Assembly: GCF_000208745.1 (NCBI RefSeq)
Contig: NC_030855.1
Coordinates: 16,428,714 to 16,492,713 of the forward strand
Length of the DNA: 64,000 nt
Origin: Theobroma cacao
Lineage: Eukaryota; Streptophyta; Magnoliopsida; Malvales; Malvaceae
Direction of reading: 5' to 3'
Both the position numbers and the translations under genes were made by a program. The first letter of the stretch is position 1. Each line of letters starts with the position of its first letter. The notes under the pieces were generated by a model. It ran no database searches and was not told the origin of the DNA. It saw only the letters and a program-made list of their open reading frames with translations. Positions 1 through 12,300 of this stretch are shown here, one piece after another.

Positions 1-454
1 CCATATCCTCTAAAAATCTTTATGGATCTTCCTTGGCATTTGAACTAGTAAATGAAGAAGGCTTTAGTTTCATGAAATCCACTAAAGTAACTTCAATAGC
101 CTTTTTTTGATATTTACACTAAGGCATATAGTCCGGATCTTGCAAACTAGAATCAAACCTTTCCTCAGACTGTGCCTCGCTTCTATTATAGAACTCAATA
201 AACTCATGAGCCAAACTTTGCAACCTTATTGCCAGATCCTTTAGGTTGACACCTCCTCTTGTAGGGTAGTCATCCCCAACTCCCATATTCTCATCACAAG
301 TGTACATGTAATTGGGTTATGCATTTTGAGCGCGTCACATTACTCTACTTCTGCCACGACTCCATGACATGGGCATTCGTGGTGGTTCCATAGGCTCATC
401 CAAGGCATCTTTCTTTCTTGTAGCCCTTGAAATAGTTCTTATCTTAGGTGGCAT
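1..454 (-). pseudogene. Ty3/gypsy gag remnant, runs off left edge
   Basis: On the minus strand an ATG at 454 opens a basic, proline-rich N-terminus (MPPKIRTISRATRKK...) typical of plant chromovirus Gag. The frame meets a TGA at 337-335 (codon 40). Further Gag-like sequence follows down to base 1, including a segment reading LKPSSFTSSNAKEDP near 70-20, the usual lead-in to the retrotransposon Gag domain. It lies just downstream (minus strand) of a PBS-like site and the LTR at 675-3220, the normal order LTR-PBS-gag. It is a dead copy, and the rest lies outside the window. Confidence 0.7.
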
Positions 455-657
455 CTTGTACGAAGATGAAGCAATACCATGTTCCAAATTCAAAGTTCCA
501 AAAAAATTTTCACAAGTAAGCTTGCTAAGAACTTGGGAGTTTGTGCAACCTCCTGTCTATAATCTGTGCTATAGCCACAAACCATGAACAAGGCTTTACA
601 CTAATCTCGACACTCCGCAAACAGACATAAGAGAAACTAAGACACTCTAAACCTAGG

Positions 658-672
658 TGCTCTAATACTAAC
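658..672 (-). other. Degenerate primer binding site (tRNA-iMet type)
   Basis: Read on the minus strand, TTAGTATTAGAGCACC follows the LTR end. It differs by a few transitions from the tRNA-iMet PBS TGGTATCAGAGC that is intact in the complete element at 50644-50655. It marks the internal side of the LTR at 675-3220. Confidence 0.6.
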
Positions 673-674
673 TT

Positions 675-3220
675 TGTCACGACCCAAGAGGTTCCATGAC
701 TGACACACAAACCTAGCAGGTAAGGACCGTGAGACTCGAGCAAGCCTTAGAGTTCAAATCACACACCATATAGCCAAGGGATTTTCGTATAAAATATTTT
801 CGTAACGTAATTTAAATTCAAATACATATAATCATCCTTGGTACATTACTCACATTAATATAGTAAATGCAATATTCATAAGGTTGTAGATTCATTGGCC
901 AATATATGGGTTCGTACTTAACAACCCTTACACAAGTTCAAATAGCATAGCGCCTACAAATACGTCGAATACCAAATTTGGAGCGAAAGCTCACAACAAG
1001 AGTAACAAATTCACATAACGAGTGAGACCTATCGGATGCCAAGCTCAATTCATCATTGGATGACCTTCGGCATGTAGTCGTATGGCCTATTTATCTATAC
1101 ATGGTACATAAATGGGTGAGTCATCTAATACTCAGTGAGTAGTGCAAATAAACAAAATCATATATACATATACGATCACATACAACTATTTCACATGCCA
1201 GTGCATCCAAAAATAGAGCCTATCATAATCCTTAAAGTCTCCAAATATCATTATCCATATCATAGGCCAATCCTTAAAGCCATGTAAATCATCATCCACG
1301 ACAATTTTCTAATCATTGGTTTATCCTATCAAATTAAATCAAATGTATCTAAGCCTATTCGAGGCTATCACATATCGTACAGAAATCAAATCATAGTCAC
1401 CGAGTGGTTTTCCCCAAGACATAGTCAAATCAAGCTCGATGGTCAACCGATAGAGAATCAAATCACCCTTAGGGCAAAGCCGCTGATGGAAAACAAATCA
1501 CGCGCATGCCGAAGCAATGGGAAGAGAACAAATCATGCACAACACTAAAGTAGCTAATGGAGAAACAAAGTCATCGACCAGAGTAATCACCCGAAAGTTA
1601 GCATCACCCGGAGTATTCTCAAACTGGTGGCATCAAAGCATTACAGGCAATAATCACAAGCGGGACCAATACCACTATCTCTGTTTACCACCATCCTTAC
1701 AAGCACAAAACAAAGTCACAAAAGAAAGGGATTCAACTTAACCTCAAATCAAATCAACATCCAAAATTCATCTCTCAGATGGAATACAAATCCACATCAT
1801 CATAATTCATATCAAATGAGCTTTAATCATCTATAAGCTCGATGTGGTTCTAAGTGCATATAAAATCTTTAAGGCATCAAAGGCTCATAATCCATCAAAG
1901 GTCAATTGTCTAGGGTGATCTACTTCTAGACACTCATTGTATTCCCTAAACCTTCTAGTGTAAGCCTGCACAATCAACATAGGCCACCAAGAGGCTTATC
2001 CAAAGTGCACACACCATAGCATATATAATCATATATATACATATGCACATTCATATGAACATTAGTTCTCTAGCCTAGGCATGTTCATCTAGCCCTACAT
2101 ACCAAAGTCTAGGCATGTTCATCAACGCTTGCATCGAAATATTAATTAAATCTTAGCTTTCGAAAAAATGCCAACTTTACCACAATTAACTATATCTTTG
2201 GCAATCCCACATTTAAGCTCAAACTCTATAATAATGAGCTAAAACCATACCTTGGAACCTGAATTGAATGAATCTAAACTTCAAATTCCAACAAAATCGA
2301 GGGAGATTCAACAAAGCTGGAAAAATTGGATTTCTACGTTATTAACCGATTAAATTGAAAATCAATCTGTGAAAACATGTAATCTTACCTCAATAACGTT
2401 TTCCCAAGCTTAGAGTAGCTTCAAATTGCTCTAAAAATCCTTTTGGGTCTTAGGATTTTAAATGGGTCAAGAGAGAGAGGGAGAGTTAGGGTTTTTACTT
2501 AAATGGGCGAATAACCTTAGACCCTTTTTATTTTTGCTTCTATCTAGTGATGTATCGATACATTTAGGAATGTATCGATACATTGTCATGGGTTTCAACC
2601 AAATCTATCTATACATTAAGGCAATGTATCGACAAATTTCACACAAAATGCTTACTGCCCTAAATGTATCAACACATAAAGGAATATATCAATACTTTTT
2701 TCCCTCAGGTACCCGCTAGGTGCTCTCTGCTTCAAATCTATCAATACATTTGGACAATATATCGATAGATGTTCATCCAACCAAGAAGGTATCGATACAT
2801 TAAAGTATTTATCGATACAATTTCTTCCATATGCCTTATATTATTCATCTTGCTAAGAATGTATCGATACTTTTAGGGATGTATCAATACATTTTCCCCT
2901 GTAGGCAGTTTTTTAACTTTTCAAACTTTCAAAATCTAAACTTAACTCTCCAAAATCATTCCTTGTTGATATCACAATATAGCTAATTCATATAACTCCA
3001 CTCCGTACACATATATCCTCAAATATAACACCAAATTCAAATCAAACCCTCAATATATAAGATTTATCACATATTTCCATTAAAAAGTTGCCCAACTGTC
3101 AATATACATACTGCCATGCACTTGGCATGCTTAACACATCATCAAAGTCCTCAGGACTCAATATACTTCATAAATCATTGTTAGTTAAGTTAGTTTACAC
3201 CAAAAATTTGGGGTGTTACA
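675..3220 (-). mobile_element. Gypsy LTR, 2.55 kb, minus orientation
   Basis: Read on the minus strand the block starts TGTAACACCCC at 3220 and ends GGGTCGTGACA at 675, canonical TG...CA ends with the TCGTGACA terminus shared by every gypsy LTR in this window. It is flanked on the 3220 side by chromodomain/integrase sequence and on the 675 side by a PBS and gag. It is therefore an LTR shared by two internal regions (pol-LTR-PBS-gag). No TSD is expected in that arrangement. The 5' third (2551-2891) carries an array of ATCGAT-centred palindromes. Confidence 0.8.
2551..2891. repeat. Six pairs of ATCGAT-centred palindromes
   Basis: Variants of the 12-mer TGTATCGATACA begin near 2551/2571, 2605/2625, 2665/2684, 2737/2759, 2788/2808 and 2860/2880. 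Within-pair offsets are 20, 20, 19, 22, 20 and 20 bp. Distances between pairs are irregular (51-72 bp). The best copies extend to a perfect 16-bp palindrome AATGTATCGATACATT. The array lies about 330-670 bp from the LTR 5' end. Confidence 0.85.
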
Positions 3221-3978
3221 TTCACCTATCTTTATAGGAAATTCGTCCCCGAATTTAATTACATCACACATTACAAATATTTTAATCCTCAAATAAATGG
3301 GGATACTTCTCTCACATTTCTTCCTCAAGCTCCCATATGGCTTCCTTAGCTGAATGGCTTTGCCATATCACTTTACCATAACAATGTCTTTCGAGCAAAG
3401 CTATTTTACTTACTGACCCAATATGGCTACAAGCTGCTCCCCATAACTAAGTCCTTCTTGTAACTGGACTTCATCATATATTATCACATGAAAAGGGTTG
3501 GAAACATACTTCCTAAACATGGATACATTAAAAACCGGATGAACATTTGACAAATTTCTTGGTAACGCCAGGTGATAAACAACTACACCTATGTGACTTA
3601 ATACCTTAAAAGGTTCGATGTATCTAGGACTCAATTTTCCTTTTTTTCTAAATCTTTTAACTCTTTTGGTTGGTGAGAGTTTTAAAAACACATAGTCGCC
3701 AACTTCAAATTCCAAGGGCTTTCAACTATTATAGGCATAAGATTTCTACTGACTTTGACCCGTTAATATCTTTTCCCGAATGACATGGATGCCTCGCTTA
3801 GCTTTTTAAACCATTTTCGATCCCAAAATTTTTTGTTCCCTAACCTTAAGCCAACCAACAAGCGATCTACATTTTCGTCCATATAATGCATCATACGAGG
3901 CCATACCAATCGTGGCTTGATAACTATTGTTATAAGCAAACCCGACTAAAAGAAAATAATGGTTCCACAAGACTCCAA
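3221..3978 (-). pseudogene. Gypsy integrase C-terminus and chromodomain (part 2)
   Basis: This is minus-strand continuation of the integrase begun at 7497-6935. From 3978 downward it reads GVLWNHYFLLVGFAYNNSYQ, then ATIGMASYDALYGRKC, the standard segment after the DDE core. The GPY/F-like part follows (FEVGDYVFLKLSP, GKLSPRYIEPF, HPVFNVSMFRKYV) over 3715-3430, and a broken chromodomain (VIWQSHSAKEAIWELEEEM, then a stop, then EKYPHLFED) at about 3400-3290. Stops and frameshifts are present. The LTR follows at 3220. Confidence 0.85.
3974..3978 (+). repeat. Target site duplication TCCAA (left)
   Basis: TCCAA at 3974-3978 is repeated exactly at 6935-6939, bracketing the solo LTR. Confidence 0.92.
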
Positions 3979-6934
3979 TGTAAAGCTCGACCTTATAAAA
4001 TACTATTCGTGACTTACATGTGATGATAGCATGATTGCATGCTAGGAGAGTCCCGAAAAATTTACAAAAGTCGATATTGTACCTAGAGGTACAACAAAGT
4101 TTATTTAATCCTCGAACTAGATGAAATAGGAATTTTAAGGTGAGATTAAGAGTTTCACAGTTCATGGATGACTTAAAATGGTAATTTGGAGTTTGAGGAT
4201 CAATTTGGAGTCAAATCGAAATTTTCACTAACTAGGGGCAAAATGGTCATTTGCCACTTGAGGACAAAATGAGAATTTTAGAAAAGAATTTTTTGGCCCC
4301 ATTTGACTTATTGGAGTATAATTTGACTTATTGGAGTATGATTTGAGGTTTAGAAGTGAAAAATTTTAATTTCGGTATAATTTGGAGTAAAGGGGTAAAA
4401 TGGTAATTTTGCCACCTCAGGGGCAAAATTGTAATTTTCCACCACCAGGATATTTTTTCCAGCACATGGTCTTCCTTTGTCTTCATCTTTGACCCTTGAC
4501 TAAACATGTGGTGGAGATAAAATGTTTAAATTTTTAAAATTTTAAAAACGGGCCAATGACATGATGCCATGTGTCATGCCTTTATTAATTTATTATTTTC
4601 CTTTTTAAAAGGCACAAAATCAGCCCATCTTCCACCCCATGGCCGGCCAAACCAGCAAGAAGAGAGAGAAAATAAAAACAAAACCCTAGAGAGAGAAAAT
4701 CAAAGAAAAAGTGTGAATTTTCAAGGAAATTAAGTGAAAAAGGTGAGTTTTTTTCTATTAAGCTTGAGTTTTCTTATTCCCAAGCATTTCTCTTTATTTT
4801 CCATGATTAAATTACATGTTTTCATGATGAATTCAATTCTGAAAAAATGGGTTAGGAGAGAGAAAGTTGTTGGATTTATTTGATTTTAATTTATGTTAGT
4901 GTTTTTAGTTAGTTTAGCATATTTAGAAACAAAACAACAAGAAAAGAATTTATTTTCTCCCCCAACCATTAATGGCTGAATTTACCATGTAGTGAGTGAG
5001 GATGAGTTTGATTTTATTCTAGGAGAATTGGTTAAGGAATAATGAATTATGAGCCTAGAAAAATAATGGGAATTTTCGGAGCAAAAATACGAATTTTTAC
5101 CCACTAGGGGTATTTTCGTAATTTGCTGTTGGGACTGATAATTTGCACCACACTGAGGGACATTAAGTTAATTTGGGTGCAATTGAGGTATAGAAACTGA
5201 AAAGAATTAAATTGGAGTTTAAACGGACCCGTTAGGAATTTAATCGGGTGATAAGACGAATTAGGCCAATACCGGGTTTAGATAGTTACCAGTGCATTTT
5301 TGCATTCCATATCATGCATTGGTAGTCTAAATTAGTTTAATTTTGATTTAGTACCAACTTGGTGAAACTCTCGATTTTGTATTGTGTCAAGGTGGTGAGT
5401 CCTCCGATAAAGGCAAGGAAATTGCATCCGAGGACCAGTAGACAGAGTGCTTCGAAAGTCTGCATTCTAGACATTGTGAGTAAACTTACTGTCATTTTAA
5501 TTATCTAGGGTGGTTTTTAGATGCTTTCATGAATTCTATGGAAAAAGGAATTTAAAAAGATAAATTTTCATGTTTTATGAATAAATGAGTTTCAATGAAA
5601 TTAAATTATAAATTGTTTTGAAATTAATAGTGATTTTGAAAAATAGAGTACACGGAGACTGTTAATTGTGGCAATTTGATTGTTTAAATTAACTGGCTTA
5701 TGATAAATCGAGCATGATTGGCTAGTTGGCAATTGTATTGAAATGCGAATTGTTTGGTTACCTTGAAAAACTACGAATTACAAAATTGCCATATCATGTT
5801 ATTGAGTTTTATTATATGGTGGATTATATATTAATTAATCACTGCAGTAGGGGGTTTCTGTGGACCAGCCTTTTAGAGGGGCACGGTAAACCCCATTATA
5901 TTCTTACCTCGAACGGAGAGGCGCGTAGGGTATCTCCTGGGGTAAAGTTTAGGGTTCACTTCACGCTAAACCACCACGTGAGGGGGAACTCAGCCAACGC
6001 CAAGGAACGGCTATGTTTTCAAAACAAAAACATGATTTATGTGAAATGTGAATTTTAATAGCCTTGGCGGTCTCGGTAGGATGCCTCGGCCAAGGTGTCC
6101 CCGAGAATGGATTTATGGCACAAGCCTAGATTTTTATGAGATTCATAAGCCTCTTTACGTGTTTTGAACAAAATGTGTTCTAATGCTATAACCCAGTTTA
6201 TGATGATTTACTTTATTGTCTCCATGTACTCAACTCTAGATGTTTATGATGATGTTTGTTTACTCATTGGGATTTTATAATCTCACCACCCTCCTTTCCA
6301 CCCATTTCAGGTTCAGTATAGACTGTAGATAGCTGATCTCATCGAGGACTACAGTGGGATCTGCATTTTCCAAACCGTAGGTTCACAGTCCTCTTTACTT
6401 TTGTTTATTCGGGGGCACTCTTGTTATTGTAAATTAAATTAAATATTTTGGCTTACTGTATTTAAGTATGTATAAATTTATTTAGCTTTTACGTTATAAA
6501 AATTATTCACGTATAACTCTATAAATATTGTTTTATAAGAAAATAGAATATTTTACTTAATATTTCTTTTATTTTCTTATTATATTCAAATAACCATAAT
6601 TTCGTTTTAAATGAAGATTTTAGACTTTTAAACTCATTTTGAATATGAATTGTGTGTTTTGTACTTGTATATTACGTTTTAGCCAGTTTTAAAATTTTTG
6701 AGAAAAATGACCAAAATACCCCTGTGAGACGAAAAATTAATATTTTATTTGTTTAAAGTTGGAAACAGCTTAAAATTTTTTAGAACACGATATTTGACAA
6801 TGGTTGCTCACAAGGGAACAGAGAAACTGATAGTAAAGCCTTGCGGGGTTTCGGGTTGGCATTCCGGGCAATAAGTGTCTACCGGGACACCGCGGCGGTT
6901 GTCACGGGCTCGAGGGGAGTACCGGGTCGTGACA
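3979..6934 (+). mobile_element. Solo LTR, gypsy family A (chromovirus)
   Basis: This 2956-bp block starts TGTAAAGCTCGACC and ends CGGGTCGTGACA. It is nearly identical to the LTRs of the complete element at 47681-58678. It has perfect TCCAA duplications on both sides and no internal sequence, so it is a solo LTR left by LTR-LTR recombination. It interrupts an integrase reading frame that rejoins across it. By eye, its first ~400 bp match the 3' LTR of the complete element better and the rest matches the 5' LTR better. A 110-codon TTG-initiated frame at 5726-6058 is not considered a gene. Confidence 0.95.
6062..6106 (+). other. Candidate H-type pseudoknot in LTR
   Basis: Four short segments occur in the order A-B-A'-B': CCTTGGC (6062-6068), TCTCGG (6071-6076), GCCAAGG (6089-6095), CCGAGA (6101-6106). 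A complements A' and B complements B', which is a crossing topology. Equivalent segments occur at 22150, 34805 and 49764. No folding was computed. Confidence 0.4.
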
Positions 6935-7497
6935 TCCAAAGTCGAGCACAATTGCTCTCAACATATCCTCGAGCGTTTGAATGGTGCACTCGGCTTAGCC
7001 ATCCATTTGGAAGTGGAAGGCCATACTAAAATCCAATCTTGTGCCTAAGGCTTCTTGCAATTTCTTTGAAAACTGGTTCATGAATTGCAGCCTTCTATCG
7101 AACACAATTGTTATTGGAACACCATGTAGCCTCATAGCCTCATTAATATAAATTTGGGCGTACTGAGCTTATTTGTACTTAATCTTGATGGATAAAAAAT
7201 GAGTTGACTTAGTGAGCTGACCGATTATCACCCAAATGGCATCATAGCCACCTCAAACTTATGGTAAACCCTTCACAAAGTCCATTACTACATGTTCCCA
7301 CTTTCACTCTAGTATCGATAACAGTCACAGCAATCTTGAAGGTCTTTGATATTTAGCCTTCACTTGTTGGCACGTCAAACACTTAAAGACATATTCAGCC
7401 ACATCTCTCTTTAATCTTAGCCACCGATAGACAGACTTCAAATCACGATACATCTTAATGGCCCTTAGGTGTATCGCATAGGCTGCCATGTGAAAGA
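6935..7497 (-). pseudogene. Gypsy integrase N-terminal and catalytic part (part 1)
   Basis: On the minus strand, from about 7490 downward, there is an integrase zinc-binding region with all four metal ligands visible (HMAAYAIH ... KCLTCQQVKAKY). A catalytic region follows with the MDFVKGLP motif, then AIWVIIGQLTKS, HGVPITIVFD and the segment ending QTLEDMLRAIVLDFG at 6935. Several stops interrupt it. The frame continues at 3978 on the other side of the solo LTR. The higher-coordinate end is cut off at about 7497, where plus-strand copia sequence begins. Confidence 0.85.
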
Positions 7498-10123
7498 CTT
7501 TTTGTGCTCAACATTTCACATGTCTTGAATGAAAATGCTAGTCCTTTTGCTTACTTGATTGACTCTATTGATTTATGGCATGGTTGATTAGGACATGTTA
7601 TCATTCTTTATATCAAGAAAATGCAACCATTAGGTTTAATTTCTGGTATTAAAAATTTATGTTTTTGTAAATGTGTAATATGTACTAAAGCGAAATTGAA
7701 TAAGAAAACTTGTATTTCAGTAAATGGAGAATCTGAATTGTTAAATTTAATTCTTACTGATTTGGAAGATTTGAAACAAACAATGACTAAAGGTGGTAAG
7801 TAATATTATGTTACTTTTATTGACGATTACTCTAGATTTACTAAAGTTTATTTCCTTAAGTATAAAGATAAAGCTTTTGACATGTTTCTTAAGTATAAAG
7901 CTGAGGTAGAAAATCAATTGAATTAAAAGATAAAAAGAGCTTGATCAGATAGAGGTGGTGAATATATATTGATTAATGATATTTGTGAAAAAGAAAGAAT
8001 AATTCATGAAATTACTCCTCCATATTCCCCTAAATCAAATAGTGTAGCTAAAAGAAAAAAATAGAACATTTAAAGAAATGATGAATTCTCTGCTTATTAG
8101 TTCTAGTGCATATGAAAAATTGTGGGGTGAAGCTTTATTATCTGCATGTCATATTCAAAATATAATTTCTTATAAGAAAACTGATAAGACACCTTATAAA
8201 TTATGGAAAGGCTATTCTCGTAACTTAAAATATTTGAAAGCATGGGGGTGTGTTGCTATGTTTATGCTTCCAAATTCTAAAAAAAAAGAAAAATTGACTC
8301 TAAAACATTTCATTGCATATTTATTGGTTATGTTGAATATAGTGCTGCAAATAGATTTCTTTTATTAAAAAGTGATATTCTTGATTATAATACTATTACT
8401 GGAAAAAAATGTTGAATTTTTTTAGCAAATTTTCCCATTCAGAACTGATACAATTTCTTATGCCCCTTTTGGTAAAAACGATTTTGAAATACACAATTTT
8501 GATTTAAGAAAGAGTAAAAAACCAAGGAAAAAAGGCTTTTTTGGTAATAATTTTTACACTTATCTTGTATAATGATCCTTTAACTTATGTTGATACAATT
8601 TCTTTTACAAAAAGTCCATTTTGGAAACAAGTTATAAAAAATAATATTGATTTTATTTTAAAAAATCAAACTTGAAAGTTAGTTGATTTACCACTTGGAG
8701 CTAAACCAATTGGTTGTAAATGGATTTTTAAAAGAAAGTTTAATCTTGATGTTTCTATTAATAAATACAAAGCTAGAATAGTTGCTAACGGTTTTACTCG
8801 AAAACAAAATACTGACCATTTTGATACTTTTGCTTCAGTAACAAGAATTTCATTTATTAGTGTTTTAATTATCGGAGCTTCTATTTATAAACTTGGTGTT
8901 CATCAAATGGATGTTAAAACAACTTTTTTAAATGGTGATATAGAAAAAGAAATTTATATGGTACAACTAGAGGGATATGTTATTCCTGGCCAAGAAAACA
9001 AAGTTTATAAATTGATTAAATCTTTATATGGCTTAAAACAAGCACCAAAAGAATAACTTGAGAAATTTGATCAAGTTCTTGTTAGTAATGAATTTTCTAC
9101 TATTGGAGTTGACAAATGTGTGTACACAAAAACAATTGATAGTGAATGTGTAATTATTAGCTTATATGTTGATGATATGCTTATTTTTTGTACATGTATT
9201 GATGTTGTCAAGAAAGCAAAATGTTTTTTAACTTCAAAATTTGATATGAAAGATTTGGGAGAAGCCAATGTTATTTTGGGAGTTAAAATCATAAGATGTA
9301 ATAGTGGCCTAATGCTAACACAAGAACATTACATTGAAAGGCTACTTAAAAAGTTTAGACATTTTAATGTCACACTTGTGAGTACTCCTTATGATGCTAA
9401 TACCTAATTAAAGAAAAATAAAGGTGATAGTGTGGCTTAGTTTGAGTATGCTAAGATTATTGAGAGTTGGACGCATTTGATGAATTATACTCAACCTAAT
9501 ATAGCTTATACTATGTGTAGACTAAGCAGATATACACAAAGTCTCAATCGAGATCATTATATTGTCTTGAGTAGAACAATGAAATAGTTGAGAGGTACCA
9601 TAAACTATGGTATTCTATATAATGGATTTCCCGTTGTATTAGCAAGATACAATGATGCTAATTGGATCTTAGATTAAAGTGAGATAAAACCCACAAGTAA
9701 ATATGTATTCACCCTTGGTGGGAGTGTTGTAACTTGCAAATCAGCCAAACAAATAATAATTGCTAAATCTACAATGGAATCAGCATTTGCAGTGTTGGAG
9801 TTGGCTGGCAATGATGTTGAGTGGTTAGGAAACCTCTTAGTAGATATTTCGTTGGGAATGAAACTAACACTTTCTATGTCTATGCACTATGATTGCTAAA
9901 CGGCAATAGCCATTGCAAAGAATAAAACTTTCAATGATAAGAATAGATACATTCGTTTAAAACATTATGTGGTAAAGTAGCTGCTTAGAAATGGAATTAT
10001 ATCTATTAATTATGTGAAGTCAAAATTGAATTTGGCCGATCCTCTGACAAAATCCTTGAGAAGAAAATTAAATAATGATACATTGAGGGGAGTGAGACTT
10101 AAGCCAATTGAGAAAAATCAACA
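7498..10123 (+). pseudogene. Ty1/copia pol pseudogene (IN-RT-RNase H)
   Basis: Copia pol without gag, decayed by many stops and small frameshifts. In order: the GAG-pre-integrase motif LWHG*LGHV at about 7573-7600; the integrase core ([47 protein letters not shown]) at 7670-8060; then LWGEALLSACHIQN and TPYKLWKGYSRNLKYLKAWG at 8120-8250; reverse transcriptase from LVDLPLGAKPIGCKWIFKRK (8681) through MDVKTTFLNGDIEKEIYM and SLYGLKQAPKE to the catalytic YVDD (9165-9176); and RNase H ([17 protein letters not shown], then KSKLNLADPLTKSL near 10040). The 5' part of the element, with its 5' LTR, is missing at the junction near 7498. Confidence 0.92.
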
Positions 10124-10683
10124 ATAATGGCAACTCAACCTATGTGAGTAGCGATCCCATGAATTAGGTTTATATGGGTAATAACAAGTTATTTGTTGAT
10201 AAATTAATGCATTATTAAAATTATTGTCCCTCCTAAGATGTGTAAATAGTGCAAGATTGTAATGAAGGAAAACTTGAGTTAAACTCTTAATAAATTCCAT
10301 ATTCCTTATGGGTAGTGTATTAAGTTGCAATATACACTTCATGGAATAACTTGTATAAATGTGGAGGTCGCTCATATGAGATTTATGGAAAAATCTCTAG
10401 AGCACTATGAATAACTAGGCACATGCATGGCCTATTCGCGCAAAACCGCATTGATCAACAGAAATTGTGGGGGTGTAATGTGATTGATGAAAATCAATTT
10501 TCACATAACGAATTTTTGGTTCATATAAGTTATAAGCTTCACTAAAATTCTATGATTTATATTTCATCCTTTCTTGGCCTGGTTCATAGCTCAAAAAGCA
10601 CCAGTCTTGATGCATTACACTCGAGTGAGATTAGACCTAGCACAAACCTATTATTCTGAAACCTTATGAAATATGTGGGGGAT
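10124..10683 (+). other. Copia 3' untranslated region with PPT
   Basis: This non-coding stretch runs from the end of copia pol to the 3' LTR. It ends with a purine-rich tract, TATGTGGGGGAT at about 10673-10683, the expected polypurine tract directly before TGTTGGA. Nothing else was recognised here. Confidence 0.6.
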
Positions 10684-10742
10684 TGTTGGACATAAAGTGA
10701 TATCTCATCAGGTTTCTATCCCATAGTGCCTAGGCACAAAAG
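10684..10742 (+). mobile_element. Copia 3' LTR, left piece
   Basis: Starts TGTTGGACATAAAG directly after the polypurine tract. After 59 bp it is cut by the gypsy LTR at 10743, and it appears to resume at 14167 (a TTTATATAAGC TATA-like box lies near 14180-14192). The right end of the LTR is not clear, because a microsatellite follows. Confidence 0.6.
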
Positions 10743-11824
10743 AGTCACGACCCAAATCGAGGGGTTTACGATCAGCATGCATGAGCTTAGCAAGCAAGCT
10801 ACGAGACTCGAGGAAGCCTTCGTTCCTAAACCTGATTAACATAAATTATATACATGAGGCCTCTAGGCCAACATCGTATCCATTAACATTTAAAATATTG
10901 AACTTACATAGTTCACAATATAACCCTAGGGCTCATGTTCTCACACTAGACTTAAACATAAAAATCCAGATGGCCATACATGGGCTAATCATTATTCTAA
11001 AACTTTGATCATCTCATTACATGAAATCATATAGGGCAAAGCAATACTCGCATAATCCATTTAAGACATAACCATTTATAAATATTGCAAAAGCGTAAGA
11101 CTCGTCCATGACTCAGCGGAGACACATCGCTAGTAGATAACATACCACTTGCCAAAATTTTGTGTTTGAGTTCGACAATGCTAAGCCACCCAATCCTCGA
11201 TGTTTAGTTATCTACACAATACAATCGGAGGGGGTGAGTCACACTAGTACTCAGTGAGCAGAAGCATAAATCAATTGTAAATGTGCAAGTATAGTTGTTA
11301 CACATATCTTTTAAACATGCATATACAGTAGTGAACTCAATGTACTCGTATCAAGACAAGTTGGACATAACACGTAATAAACACATTATCATCATCTTGG
11401 CATCCTACTATGTTGTTACATCTAAACATCATTGTACATAAAAAAAGTAGTGTGATTTGTGTCTATCATGCCTACCACTCTGTTCATTAACGTCGACTAT
11501 CAACCTACTCTATTATATGAACTGGCCCACCATATGACCATCTACATACATAATCAATACACTTACCTCATAGGCAATCCATGCGAGTGTTAGTCCTTAA
11601 AGCTTGATAAGCTTGTATCGCATCATTCATCACAATCATATACTCACAGCTCTTACCTCAAGCCTTTACAGTAATCATCATTTCATAAACATTACGTAAC
11701 ATAATTCACATTTTCAATCCTAAGGCATGCCACTACATAGTCACCATATCATATCATACAGTGGTCCTCCTTGGACATAGCATAGTCACGTATAGTGGCC
11801 AATCGATGAACAATATACATATCA

Positions 11825-12300
11825 TGTCACACCCCATTGTTGTAGCAAATGATGGAGTCATGTCATGCCCCATTGCCAAAGCAAACAACGGAGCCTGGTC
11901 GAGCCCCATTGCCATAGCAAATGCCGAAGTTTATAATCATCATCTAGAATAATCTTGATAGATGGCATCATAGCACTACAGGTGGGAAAAAAACCACCAT
12001 CTCTGCTTACCACTATCCCTATAGGCATCATAAATCATCATTGCACAGAAAGCAAGAATCACAAAAGAGACAAAACCACCATCCCTTCTTACCACCATCC
12101 CTCTAGTGAAACATACATAGTCACAAGGATATGGACACACTCAACCTCATAATATACCTTATCCAAAATCATCCTCGGATGGAACATACATATCTCATAT
12201 CATATTATCTTCCAAAATCATCCATGGATGGAACTTACATATATCACATCATATCATCGTTTAGAATCATGCTTGGACAGAACATACTTATTTAACATCA
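11825..12300. repeat. Short imperfect tandem repeats inside LTR
   Basis: Three sets of diverged copies lie side by side: three ~37-bp units containing CCCCATTG...AGCAAA (11825-11935); two units containing ACCACCATC..TTACCAC.ATCCCT (about 11990-12110); and three ~60-bp units containing ATCAT.C..GGA..GAAC.TAC (about 12165-12290). Confidence 0.6.

Noticed and set aside
2551..2891. CRISPR-like array
   Set aside because: Short palindromic repeats in pairs with 8-bp gaps within a plant LTR, no cas genes, and irregular inter-pair distances.
5726..6058. 110-codon open frame repeated in four family A LTRs (also 21811, 49428, 57468)
   Set aside because: It starts at TTG, lies within LTRs, lacks any recognisable domain, and is broken in the diverged relatives at 28150 and 34600. 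Repetition simply reflects LTR copies.
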